A stretch of DNA of 64,000 nt, taken from NCBI RefSeq assembly GCF_021728295.1, contig NZ_JAKJXE010000009.1, forward strand, positions 62,001 to 126,000. The letters are read 5' to 3'. The notes beneath the pieces were generated by a model, which was not told where the DNA came from, did not search any database, and was given only the letters and a program-made list of their open reading frames with translations. Position 1 is the first letter of the stretch; each line of letters starts with the position of its first letter. Positions 34,515 to 42,849 of the stretch are shown here, piece by piece. The stretch is from Pseudomonas petrae. GTDB taxonomy: Bacteria; Pseudomonadota; Gammaproteobacteria; Pseudomonadales; Pseudomonadaceae. The position numbers and the translations under genes are program-made.

Positions 34515-35963
34515 TCATTGCTGATGATTAGACTGTATTGGCCTGCTTAGAGATTGAGGTAAAGAGATATCCGGACGTGTTGGATTTTCGCAGATTACAG
34601 CTGCCGAAGGAATCAAGGTGGCTGACGGCTGATTCGTATGTAGAAACACAATCAAAACAACTCCCAGCGCGACAACGGCGAGAGCACTAAAGCCGAATTT
34701 AGCGACATTGAAGAATACATTTTCGGCCTGACTAATAGGCGCCGCCACCATCTTGGAAAATTCCTCAGTCGACAGATAACGATAAAGCTTTGGTTGCCAC
34801 TCCTCCCGTAATTTTTTTTGGATAGAAATGAATGTCCAACCTGAAAAAACGCTAATTCCCGTATACGCAACTGCGACCAGCATCACAGCACTAACCAAGT
34901 AAGCGTTCACCTGCACATTGACACGTGCAGCGATTAAGCCTATTCCAATCGTCAGCGAAGTCGCGATTGCAGCCACGCTCTGGCGAGTCACATCGGTGGC
35001 TTTAGAGGTTTCTTCAGTCACGGCCTTGCGCAAGTCCGCCAGCGCTTTCAGCATATCTTTAGTGACTTCCGATACTGACATCTGATATGCAATCTTGGCG
35101 CACTCTAATGCAGAAGCAAGATGCTCTTTAAAGTACACGATGACATGTCCATTAGCGCGACCGGAACGTGCAATTTCTGCGGAGAGCAGAATGTGCTTCA
35201 CCTCCGCCTCTCTAGCGTTTTCGTAGACCCACGCAGCCGCTTCCTGAAGACTGAGAAATTCCTGAAGCGCTACGCAGGACGCACTAAGCTGTAAGTCAGT
35301 ATCAAGTTTTAAGTTTAGCTTTGGTGGTCCCTTGAAAGTCAGCGTCGAGCCAGTCCCATCGATCTCATTTGCTACACACCGACATAAAGCATCAAATGAG
35401 TGCATGGCCCAAATAACGTTGAGTGGATCAGCGTAATCAAGTGATTGTCCATCTGCCAAAAGCCAATGTCGAGTGTCCTCAGGCACCGAACTAACGGACG
35501 CGGACTCCTTTACGAGCAACCTTGGCGGCTTCGTTGGTGGCACATCAGTGCATTCCAAAGTTTCGTGCCAACTACTGTAGGATCGGAGCCGACTACAAAA
35601 AGGCTTGGTCAAGCCCAGTAGCCTCCACTGGATCGCAGGATGCCCTTTTTGCAGGTAGGTACTAAACCCTACTTCCGTTACGAGAAAAAGGACTGTTCCT
35701 CCTTTCACTGTCAAGTGTCTAGGCTTCTCCAGTTCGACGCGGAAAGGTGCACAATCGTCCAATATCTCTTCGCGGTAATATTCATTCCCCTGCATGTCAT
35801 GAATGCTGAAGTCCCAACCAGCTGTTGAAGCAGTGTCGATGACCCGAAGCGTGGCGGGGGCACGTAGACTCGATACTGAGAGTGAAAATTCACCTTCGCT
35901 GATAAGCGCCCGTTGTGCTCGGGCTAGCTCGTTAAGAAGTGACGCCAGGCTTAGGTGTGACAA
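34515..35963 (-). CDS. Membrane protein of unknown function, partner of the NA37-like gene
   Basis: A 482-residue protein. The first 330 residues look soluble and contain no motif I know. Residues about 333-390 hold two hydrophobic helices (SVAAIATSLTIGIGLIAARV; AYLVSAVMLVAVAYTGISVF), and a third lies near 430-452 (FGFSALAVVALGVVLIVFL). A helical linker (KALADLRKAVTEETSKATDV) precedes the first helix. The start is best placed at TTG 35963, six bases after a strong GGAGG; a longer ATG frame (35993) has no SD. It overlaps the NA37-like gene by 32 bases, so the two are translationally coupled. Confidence 0.75.
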   Translation of the reverse strand: MSHLSLASLLNELARAQRALISEGEFSLSVSSLRAPATLRVIDTASTAGWDFSIHDMQGNEYYREEILDDCAPFRVELEKPRHLTVKGGTVLFLVTEVGFSTYLQKGHPAIQWRLLGLTKPFCSRLRSYSSWHETLECTDVPPTKPPRLLVKESASVSSVPEDTRHWLLADGQSLDYADPLNVIWAMHSFDALCRCVANEIDGTGSTLTFKGPPKLNLKLDTDLQLSASCVALQEFLSLQEAAAWVYENAREAEVKHILLSAEIARSGRANGHVIVYFKEHLASALECAKIAYQMSVSEVTKDMLKALADLRKAVTEETSKATDVTRQSVAAIATSLTIGIGLIAARVNVQVNAYLVSAVMLVAVAYTGISVFSGWTFISIQKKLREEWQPKLYRYLSTEEFSKMVAAPISQAENVFFNVAKFGFSALAVVALGVVLIVFLHTNQPSATLIPSAAVICENPTRPDISLPQSLSRPIQSNHQQ

Positions 35964-36984
35964 CGCTATCCTCCGTGACCCGATTAGTCTCAACTATGAT
36001 CTGCTTCCTCTCAGCTTCCAGATCAACCACGCGTACATTTGGGCTATCAGCTTTGTCTGGGAACGTAATAGTTACCCCCTCTACGGTACTGATTTTGCGC
36101 ATATAGGGTTGGCGGAGGATGTTTCGATCGGGCTTGAAGGTGAGCTCGTGCAATTTACTGGATTTGACACGCTTCCGGGTTTCGCGCTCCAAACGAGTCG
36201 CGGCTTTGACGTCATCAGGAGCGCCAGCAGCAACAAGTACGGCCTCCACAATCGCATTCTCATCGATCTTCAGACGACGACCTAAAACGCCTTGAGCCCG
36301 TTTTATCGCCTTGGGTACGTCTTCGTCTGGCAACTCCTTCTTGCATGCTTGCAGTATGCTTCGGAGCAATTTTCGAGAGACCTCACTTAACTCGCGATTG
36401 GAAATAGCCCTGGTCACCGACAAAAAGTCTGCAAAGTAATCAGCGATGTCTGGTCCCTGCTTGGTTCTATCCGTTGCGGAGACGGTTTGACAAGCTACGC
36501 CATTAATCACACGCACTAATGCAGTCTTTTGAATCGCCTTCTTGTCATCGACAAGCGCCGTCAGAATGCGCCTCAAGGATTTCTGAGGGTTTTCATCATC
36601 CTGTTCCAGTGCAAATTTGTAGTCGTATTTGATCAGGCTGAATATCACAATTGCAGGATCATCCACCTCAAGCTCGAACATGCACAAAACGCCATCGGCA
36701 CTGCCACTCACGTGAGCGGCGTTAAAGCTTCGCGCAAGTCCTTGAGCGCCCGCCTCAAAAAGGTTATCTCCTCTGGCGATTGCCTCAAGCTCCCGCCTAG
36801 AGGAAGAAAAATCTTTGAACATGAACACTGGCGATGCGGCGGTCTCAAGGATCTTTCCTGTAAAAAAGCTTTGTTCCTCAAGATCTCGCTCCGGCATCGC
36901 CTCAAAACTTTTGCTGCCAACGACGTGCAGAATCATCTTCTTAATAGTCAGCGATTTTTCTTCGTCTTCCGTAAAAAAACTCAT
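35932..36984 (-). CDS. NA37/NdpA-like nucleoid-associated protein
   Basis: A 350-residue protein resembling the NA37 (YejK/NdpA) family. There is an N-terminal beta segment (LTIKKMILHVVGS), then GVLCMFELEVDDPAIVIFSLIKYDYKFALE, then IADYFADFLSVTRAISNRELS, and a C-terminal RKISTVEGVTITFPDKA. All correspond to family blocks by eye, though divergent from core YejK. AGGGGG lies ahead of the ATG at 36984. It is coupled to a membrane protein and sits in a low-GC accessory segment, which is unlike chromosomal yejK and suggests a mobile or defence-type module. DNA binding is inferred from the family. Confidence 0.7.
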   Translation of the reverse strand: MSFFTEDEEKSLTIKKMILHVVGSKSFEAMPERDLEEQSFFTGKILETAASPVFMFKDFSSSRRELEAIARGDNLFEAGAQGLARSFNAAHVSGSADGVLCMFELEVDDPAIVIFSLIKYDYKFALEQDDENPQKSLRRILTALVDDKKAIQKTALVRVINGVACQTVSATDRTKQGPDIADYFADFLSVTRAISNRELSEVSRKLLRSILQACKKELPDEDVPKAIKRAQGVLGRRLKIDENAIVEAVLVAAGAPDDVKAATRLERETRKRVKSSKLHELTFKPDRNILRQPYMRKISTVEGVTITFPDKADSPNVRVVDLEAERKQIIVETNRVTEDSVVTPKPGVTS

Positions 36985-37230
36985 CGTTCCCCCTTGTTTT
37001 TTGATCCCCTTGGCAGAAACCATGTCAACCGCGATCACGCATGTTTTGACCGTGTGCGCAGGCAGACCGGGTCCATGCATTTGTTGCGTGTAGATGAAAA
37101 TCTCAAAGCAAAGCCTATGCACCGACAGACATTAAAATCCGCATCAGTCGCGGCCTTACCCTGGGAAGGAAGCCACTGTGGCTGAGCATCCAGGCTAAAC
37201 GCCAGTCACAACAGTTACGATCAGCACACC

Positions 37231-38112
37231 CTAATGAGTAGTTGAAATGAACTCGGTAATGGCAGCGGTTACCTCGCGGCCACGCTCAAGATAAGCCGCA
37301 TGTCCCGAGTCCTCGATGATCAGGCCACGTGCATTGGGCAAGTCTTCAAGCATCACGTCCAAAGTTCCATGTAGAAACACTTGATCATGCCGGCCCCATA
37401 TCACGAGCGTGCTAGAGACAATGGACGGCAACCGCTCTAACAATACGTCCAGTCCTTCGCGGCGAAAATCGTTCGTGATTCGCTGCACGGCATTGAATCT
37501 CGACTTACCGCTGGCCGCCATGGCCTGCGCCCATCGGCTTCGCACCTTAGGTGGGCGCTTGTACACTAATCCCCAGAAACGCTGCATTTCCCGGACCGTG
37601 CGATAACCAAAGCCTGTCTGCCCCCTTTGAAGACGCGCTTGCAGTATAGGTCCCAACGATTTCATGCCAAGGCCGGCAGGTGATAGCAAAATTAGATGGC
37701 TAACGCGTTGGGGGTACTTCGCGGCATACAATCCGGCTACACAACCGCCTAACGAGCTACCAATCAGGACGAATGGGCCCTTCACCACAGTTTCAAGGAA
37801 CCCTTCAAGCGCTGACATTAATGATTGTGGTCCGAAGTCGGAGAATGGCTCATATAGAGATTCGCCGTGTCCAGGCAAGTCGACTAAGACGCACTCATAA
37901 TCGCGCGCCATGCTCATCACCGCGGTTCCCCATTGGTCTTTGCTGGCGCCCAAGCCATGAAGGAAGACCAGGGTCGGGCGCTCTTTATGTGGCGTGCTTT
38001 TGAGGTAGGCCAAGCGCCCTTGCTCGGCCGTATGCAGGCGCAGCTTGAATCCGAATTGCCAGCGATGAACAAGCCGCAAAGTACCCAGCAACAGTTGATC
38101 AACTTTATTCAT
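37231..38112 (-). CDS. Alpha/beta-hydrolase of the biosynthetic cluster
   Basis: A 293-residue alpha/beta-hydrolase. The oxyanion segment is LVFLHGLGASKDQWG, the nucleophile elbow is LIGSSLGGCVAG (Ser), the acid is in VIWGRHDQVF (Asp), and the His is in EDSGHAAYLERG: a complete triad. It is the last gene of a six-gene operon running left from 42254. The ATG at 38112 overlaps the exporter gene by eight bases; a longer frame (38154) is not favoured. It may release or hydrolyse an ester, thioester or lactone in the pathway. Confidence 0.85.
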   Translation of the reverse strand: MNKVDQLLLGTLRLVHRWQFGFKLRLHTAEQGRLAYLKSTPHKERPTLVFLHGLGASKDQWGTAVMSMARDYECVLVDLPGHGESLYEPFSDFGPQSLMSALEGFLETVVKGPFVLIGSSLGGCVAGLYAAKYPQRVSHLILLSPAGLGMKSLGPILQARLQRGQTGFGYRTVREMQRFWGLVYKRPPKVRSRWAQAMAASGKSRFNAVQRITNDFRREGLDVLLERLPSIVSSTLVIWGRHDQVFLHGTLDVMLEDLPNARGLIIEDSGHAAYLERGREVTAAITEFISTTH

Positions 38113-39007
38113 CCGTCGTTCCTTGCCTGACACTTCCCCTCGTCTTAAAAACAAAATTCCTGGATAGGCGCAGCTGACATAGCGTCACCCCTAGTAATGT
38201 CAATGCTCCGCCGATGATCAAACGATGATCCGCCATCTCTGCGAGCACGATTTGGCTAATAACGATCGCAAATAGCGGCACCAAGAGCAGATAGGGGCTC
38301 AACTGTTGCACCGAATTACGACCAAGCAACCAGAACCACAAACCAAAACCCAATAAGCCGCCACTGAGCGCTGTGTATACAACGGCCCACCACGCCTGAG
38401 CACTAGCGGTATAGACGCCCACCCACTGTTCACCCTCTTGGATAAAGGACCAAAGCAAGAGCTGCGGCGCGGAGATGACAGCGGTCCAGGCACTCAATGC
38501 CACTGGATTGAGCGGCCCTAGACGCTTCGTCAACACTGATCCGATAGCAAAGGCTAAGGCTGCCAGCGCTACTAGTAGCATGCCGATAGAACTCTCGCTC
38601 TCCGAAGGTTTGGCCAGCAATACCAGCACGCCTCCGAACGCCAGCAGGATGCCCACCAATACGCGCACTCTCAAGACTTCACCTAGTATTGCGAACGCAA
38701 GTACAAGGGTGAAAGGTACCGACAGCTGATAAATGATTGCAGAGGTAGATGCATCTACCCGGGCAATGCCGCAATACAGCAAGCCAAAATGCAACGTACC
38801 GGTAATCGTCGCGATTGTGATCATGGGTACGAAGTGTTGCCGTTTAACATTCTTGAGAAATGGCAGGAGAAACAGCGCCATGATCGCGTAGCGCATAGCC
38901 ACCATGAGAATAGGCGGCAGCTCAGCGCCTCCTATTTTCACCGCAGTGACCTGTGCCCCCCAAAGAAACGCAACCAGCAGCGCTAATAAAGAATCCTTCA
39001 AAGGCAT
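38105..39007 (-). CDS. EamA/DMT family exporter
   Basis: A 300-residue inner-membrane protein with about ten hydrophobic helices in two EamA repeats (residues about 5-135 and 150-285). The N-terminus LLALLVAFLWGAQVTAVKIG is typical of the drug/metabolite transporter superfamily. Within the cluster it probably exports the product or an intermediate. It starts five bases after the reductase stop. Confidence 0.85.
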   Translation of the reverse strand: MPLKDSLLALLVAFLWGAQVTAVKIGGAELPPILMVAMRYAIMALFLLPFLKNVKRQHFVPMITIATITGTLHFGLLYCGIARVDASTSAIIYQLSVPFTLVLAFAILGEVLRVRVLVGILLAFGGVLVLLAKPSESESSIGMLLVALAALAFAIGSVLTKRLGPLNPVALSAWTAVISAPQLLLWSFIQEGEQWVGVYTASAQAWWAVVYTALSGGLLGFGLWFWLLGRNSVQQLSPYLLLVPLFAIVISQIVLAEMADHRLIIGGALTLLGVTLCQLRLSRNFVFKTRGSVRQGTTDE

Positions 39008-39012
39008 AACTT

Positions 39013-39624
39013 TTATCCGTTATGAAAGTGCATGGACTGATGACCTTTTTCAGGCCTACGGTTGGCAGCCCCTATGGAATTAAGTCGACGATGGTGCTCA
39101 CACAGCCGGTCCAAGGTCTCGCATAAGGCTTGCTCCGCTTCGGGATCGTGAGCCAAATGCGTCTGGAAACACGCGGGAAATCCCGAGCCAACAAGAATCA
39201 TCTTGTTGAGCAGTACATTCAGTACAACTTGAGAAAAAACGGCCGTGTGCCCATAGCGTCTGCCTACCACCGCAATTGCCGCGAGCTTATCGCTCAGAGG
39301 ACGTTGACGTGGACGCATAAACCCATAGCCCACCCGTTCCAGAAACGCCTGGAAGCGACTGTTGGTACCATAGGCGTGCATGACAGGGAGATAGAGCACA
39401 GCATCGGCGCGGTCTAGCCGAGCGACTAATTGTTTAACGTCGTCCTGAATCGCACAGTCCTGGTCTGAACAGGCATTATCGGCGTCGCAATATTCGATCC
39501 GGTAATTCTTGAGCCAAATGTCGTCGACCCCTATCTCGTCGCCCAAGTGACGGCGCACCAAAGCCACCACGCGTGCACTGACACCACAAGGTCGGCTGGA
39601 GCCGACTATGATCGTCAGGTGCAT
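39013..39624 (-). CDS. NADPH-dependent FMN reductase/flavodoxin-like protein
   Basis: A 203-residue flavodoxin-fold protein. MHLTIIVGSSRPCGVSARV is the FMN phosphate loop; LYLPVMHAYGTNSRFQAFLERVG and AAIAVVGRRYGH are family segments. It should reduce FMN or a substrate with NAD(P)H, perhaps supplying electrons to the diiron enzyme upstream. The CDADNACSDQDC stretch (residues 47-58) has three Cys, which is unusual. GGAGG precedes ATG 39624, which overlaps the diiron gene by ten bases. Confidence 0.8.
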   Translation of the reverse strand: MHLTIIVGSSRPCGVSARVVALVRRHLGDEIGVDDIWLKNYRIEYCDADNACSDQDCAIQDDVKQLVARLDRADAVLYLPVMHAYGTNSRFQAFLERVGYGFMRPRQRPLSDKLAAIAVVGRRYGHTAVFSQVVLNVLLNKMILVGSGFPACFQTHLAHDPEAEQALCETLDRLCEHHRRLNSIGAANRRPEKGHQSMHFHNG

Positions 39625-40307
39625 ATTGGGTACGCCTCCTGCAGTGGTTCTTTTACTTGATAGGCTCGCAGCGCCTCTTCCATTAACTGTCCGGTCAGCC
39701 AAAGCGTGACGCGCGCCACTTCCTTAATCTGACGGCGATCTTCATCGGTCCTGACCGCACGCTGCATGGCCAAACGCACTTCCTCCGAATGTTTCTCATC
39801 AATGGCCGAGTGGGCGACAAAGAACGTCATCTGCTCGTCTTTCAATCCAAGCGCAGCGCGGAAGCTCTCTAAGATGGGTTGGATGTGCTCGTAGACATCC
39901 TCAGCCCAGTAGCTATAGCCCAGTCGCGCGATCGGGCCCTTGCGGATGGCCACGTCGTTGAGGAAGGCAATGAGGGCCTGGGTCGGGGCCAAAGGCGCAG
40001 GCATTTCTCGTGGCAACAGCCCTACCGACTCAAGGTCGCGCAGTACCATTCGCTCGTGGCCCAGTTCTTCCAACGCGTGTTTGTAAACAAAGCGCAGTAA
40101 AGCAGTATCCCCAGGATCCGCACTGAAGGCACAAGCAGCCTGATTGACAGAGTTGTAGCGGGTATAGTGGTACACCTGCAGCATAAGCTGTTGATAGAGG
40201 GCTGGTGGAGTGGGGTTACTTAGGCTGTAATTCCAAAAGTCTCCATGTTTAATCTGAGCCCAACCTTCCTCGACGACAGCGTCAAGTTCCTTAAAGAATG
40301 TTTCCAT
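39615..40307 (-). CDS. Heme-oxygenase-like diiron (HDO/TenA-fold) enzyme
   Basis: A 230-residue helical protein of the iron-containing redox enzyme family. Helices carrying likely metal ligands are KHALEELGHERM, YSYWAEDVYEHI and VAHSAIDEKHSEEVR (Glu, His and Asp residues). Known relatives are N-oxygenases and C-C-cleaving enzymes (SznF, RohS, UndA, BesC, CADD). In this cluster the substrate could be an anthranilate-derived amine or an acylated intermediate; that is inference. It starts one base after the acyltransferase stop, with GGAG upstream. Confidence 0.8.
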   Translation of the reverse strand: METFFKELDAVVEEGWAQIKHGDFWNYSLSNPTPPALYQQLMLQVYHYTRYNSVNQAACAFSADPGDTALLRFVYKHALEELGHERMVLRDLESVGLLPREMPAPLAPTQALIAFLNDVAIRKGPIARLGYSYWAEDVYEHIQPILESFRAALGLKDEQMTFFVAHSAIDEKHSEEVRLAMQRAVRTDEDRRQIKEVARVTLWLTGQLMEEALRAYQVKEPLQEAYPICT

Positions 40308-40308
40308 T

Positions 40309-40854
40309 TCAATTAGCTCCAATTACGTTGTTGTAAAGACTTTCAAGTTCTAGATATACGAGGCTATAGCGCCGCTCGGCCTGCTCCCCAGCCCAAGCGA
40401 CATCGTCCATCAGCACCCGCCCGCCTAAGCCTACGTACAGAGCAGCTAATTGACCGCGGCATAAAGCCGAGATAAATCGCAGATGCGTGTTGGCTTTGAG
40501 CCAAATGGCCGCCTGCAGCAAGAACATGCGCAGATGCTTTCCTCCGCGGTATCGCTCGTCCAGGACGAGACGATTTGCATCAAAAGCATCTGTTGGATGT
40601 TGGAAATAGCGGCGCACATCCACTGCCCGCTCTACGAAGCTCAGGCCATGGCCCAGCGGGGTGACTCTCAACGTTCCGACTATCTCATCAGTGTCGAGGT
40701 AGATCAGGTGATACGACGAGGCGTCACGCAGCGCCTCTCTTCGATCGAAGTCATCCTCCCTTGCAGGATTAGTTCCCAGGTAGCGACGCCTCAGTTCTAT
40801 TACGGACTCGAATAGCTCACTCGCGGTGCCAATCACCTGCACAGACAGACTCAC
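40309..40854 (-). CDS. LuxI/FeeM-fold N-acyltransferase (GNAT superfamily)
   Basis: A 181-residue acyltransferase. LRRRYLG, then ASSYHLIYLDTDEIVGTLRVTP and ANRLVLDERYRG, match the architecture of acyl-homoserine-lactone and N-acyl-amino-acid synthases. The Arg in GTLRVTP corresponds to the conserved LuxI Arg68, but the usual Glu of the ExSR motif appears as Asp (DANR). It probably transfers an acyl or aroyl group to an amine. It starts with GTG at 40854, overlapping the ligase stop (GTGA). The receptor gene at 44976 may detect its product. Confidence 0.75.
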   Translation of the reverse strand: MSLSVQVIGTASELFESVIELRRRYLGTNPAREDDFDRREALRDASSYHLIYLDTDEIVGTLRVTPLGHGLSFVERAVDVRRYFQHPTDAFDANRLVLDERYRGGKHLRMFLLQAAIWLKANTHLRFISALCRGQLAALYVGLGGRVLMDDVAWAGEQAERRYSLVYLELESLYNNVIGAN

Positions 40855-42254
40855 TGTTGACCCCAACGGCTCTGGCGCTGGTCAACAATACGGGCCTCTT
40901 TCCAGCTGAACCAACTGCCAAGATTTACATGTTCGCCAAGATCACCCACTACCATCACCGTAGCTTCTACTCCCAGCCGCTCGCGCAGACGCTCCTTGAT
41001 CAGCAATACCAGCCGTCCGCAATCTCCGCTGAAAAAACGCGACATCTCGAGCTTAGCGATGACGGTATCGCGGTCATTATCGCGGCTGAGAACAATTTGA
41101 TAGCCAAGGCACTGCTCGACACCTTCGAGGAGTGCCTGCTCAATCTGGGCGGCCGAAAACGGGCGATCGTTCAAATGAACGGCATCTTTGATTCTTCCGA
41201 CCACCTTGACTGTCTGTCGCATCGACTGTGTACAGCCAAGGCGTGACTGAATGGAGACGAGATCGCCAGTCCGGTAGCGGATCAACGGCTTACTGCCTGG
41301 AATAAGCATCGTCACGCACAGCTCGCCCTCGCCCTCGCTGCCAAGGCTTTTCCCGGACTTGGGATCGAGCACTTCGATGAGGTAATTGAGTCGATGCAGT
41401 ACCAGTTGGTCATTGGCGTTGCAGGCCGCTATTACCATCGTTTCCTGAGAGCCGTAGAGGCTGTTGTAAGCTTGTGCCCCCCACAAGCTGTAGAGATTGT
41501 TTTTCAACGCAGGCGTGCACAGTTCGCCGCTCATCATGAACGCGCGTAAAGCGAAATCGACGCGCGGATTAAAGCCCTGCTGCTCGGCCTCCTTCGCCAT
41601 AGCAAGCAAAAGACCCGGTGCGGAGGCGAGTACTCCGATGCGCAGATCCTTCAGTAGCTGCAGGGCCTTTGGCCAACCAATTACCGGTGAGTGAGGCCAA
41701 ATCTTGGCACTGCACAGGTCAAGCTGAGTACAGACGTCGCCCAAGGTGTCACCGAAAGAGTGGACCTCCGTGGGTCCCATGATGCCAACGACCGTTCTCT
41801 CGTCGGCGAAATGTTTTTCGATCACGGACTGATAGGCCATGACCAACTGGCGATTGCTCGCGTAGCTTTCCCTTCGGTCACGGGGGCATGGGGTGGAGGG
41901 GCCGGTTGTACCCGTGGTCTCGTAATAGAAAATGCTGTCTTCTAGCGGGCCGGATAAAATCTCGAAACCTGCCTCGCGCAGGTCATCCTTGGTCGTGAAT
42001 GGCAAAGTACATAGGTCATTCAAGGTCAGCGAGCGTTCGTCGACTTGAGCCAGGTGCCTGGCATAGAACGGTGAGGACTGCTTCACGTGTCCAACAACTT
42101 CTCGCAGTTTCTCCTGATGCCATGCAGCCAGCGCAATGTCACTGAGAGAGTCGTTCCAATAAGCATGATGAATGGCATCGTATTGTTGCTTGAATGTGTC
42201 CAAATGTTTTTTCATTTCGGCCGCGCTGCTCTGGAGGTGACTGGAACTCAACAC
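40851..42254 (-). CDS. AMP-forming acyl/aryl ligase (PaaK-like)
   Basis: A 467-residue adenylate-forming enzyme. The P-loop is YYETTGTTGPSTPCPRD, NSLYGSQETM is the A5-type motif, LIRYRTGDLV supplies the ribose-binding Asp, and the C-terminal subdomain starts near VKVVGRIKDAVHLNDRP. It resembles phenylacetate-CoA ligase more than fatty-acyl ligases, so an aromatic acid such as anthranilate is a reasonable substrate guess. No carrier protein is fused. It is the first gene of the leftward operon. Confidence 0.85.
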   Translation of the reverse strand: MLSSSHLQSSAAEMKKHLDTFKQQYDAIHHAYWNDSLSDIALAAWHQEKLREVVGHVKQSSPFYARHLAQVDERSLTLNDLCTLPFTTKDDLREAGFEILSGPLEDSIFYYETTGTTGPSTPCPRDRRESYASNRQLVMAYQSVIEKHFADERTVVGIMGPTEVHSFGDTLGDVCTQLDLCSAKIWPHSPVIGWPKALQLLKDLRIGVLASAPGLLLAMAKEAEQQGFNPRVDFALRAFMMSGELCTPALKNNLYSLWGAQAYNSLYGSQETMVIAACNANDQLVLHRLNYLIEVLDPKSGKSLGSEGEGELCVTMLIPGSKPLIRYRTGDLVSIQSRLGCTQSMRQTVKVVGRIKDAVHLNDRPFSAAQIEQALLEGVEQCLGYQIVLSRDNDRDTVIAKLEMSRFFSGDCGRLVLLIKERLRERLGVEATVMVVGDLGEHVNLGSWFSWKEARIVDQRQSRWGQQ

Positions 42255-42849
42255 CTGCTACGTTAGCGATGAAAAAAACAAACACCCAGCTGTGCTATCC
42301 AACAGTTGTGCGCGCAACACTTTCTTGTTAAAAGCACGCGCGATTAAATTTCCTGGCGCGATTTTCTGCATCTGTCGACATAAAAGTTCCATAACTGGTT
42401 TGATATTCCTGGCGGTTGACAGCCTCCCGACCCACTGGTAATTTCGCCGCACAGCCACCTGTGCTCGTAGTGCTGGCGAAGACTAGGATGTCTATATGCA
42501 TCATCACATTTCCCCTATAAGCTCCTCTCGCAGCCGTCTCGACAACTGCTACCTGAAGACCCCAGCCATGTTCAAAAGTAATATATAGCGTCGCTGATTT
42601 CCGTTTAGCTTCGTATATGCTCAGCACATTGGCCACCCTGAAAAAAAATCGAAGCTTTCCTAAAGTATGCTGCACGCTCAGTCCGATTGCGATCCGACGA
42701 ATGTCGCTTATCGAGCATGATTCAACCAAGGTAAGCCATAGGCATTTAAGCTTTATCAACAGCCAACTGGATATCAAATATTTGAGACTTTGCGATCATC
42801 CTCACGACGTAGTCGTCCCAATCATTTCATCTGAAAAGCGATAAAACCC
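42255..42849. promoter_or_regulatory. Divergent control region of the biosynthetic cluster
   Basis: 595 bases between the leftward operon and the trpE-like gene. It must contain both promoters. A perfect inverted repeat, GCACAGCCACCTGTGC (about 42453-42468), is the clearest palindrome; it is shorter than a standard 20-bp lux box. A 149-codon frame on the minus strand (42328-42777) has no SD or domain and is not counted as a gene. Confidence 0.55.

Noticed and set aside
42328..42777. 149-codon minus-strand frame in the cluster control region
   Set aside because: No SD, no recognisable domain, and it occupies the only place for two divergent promoters.
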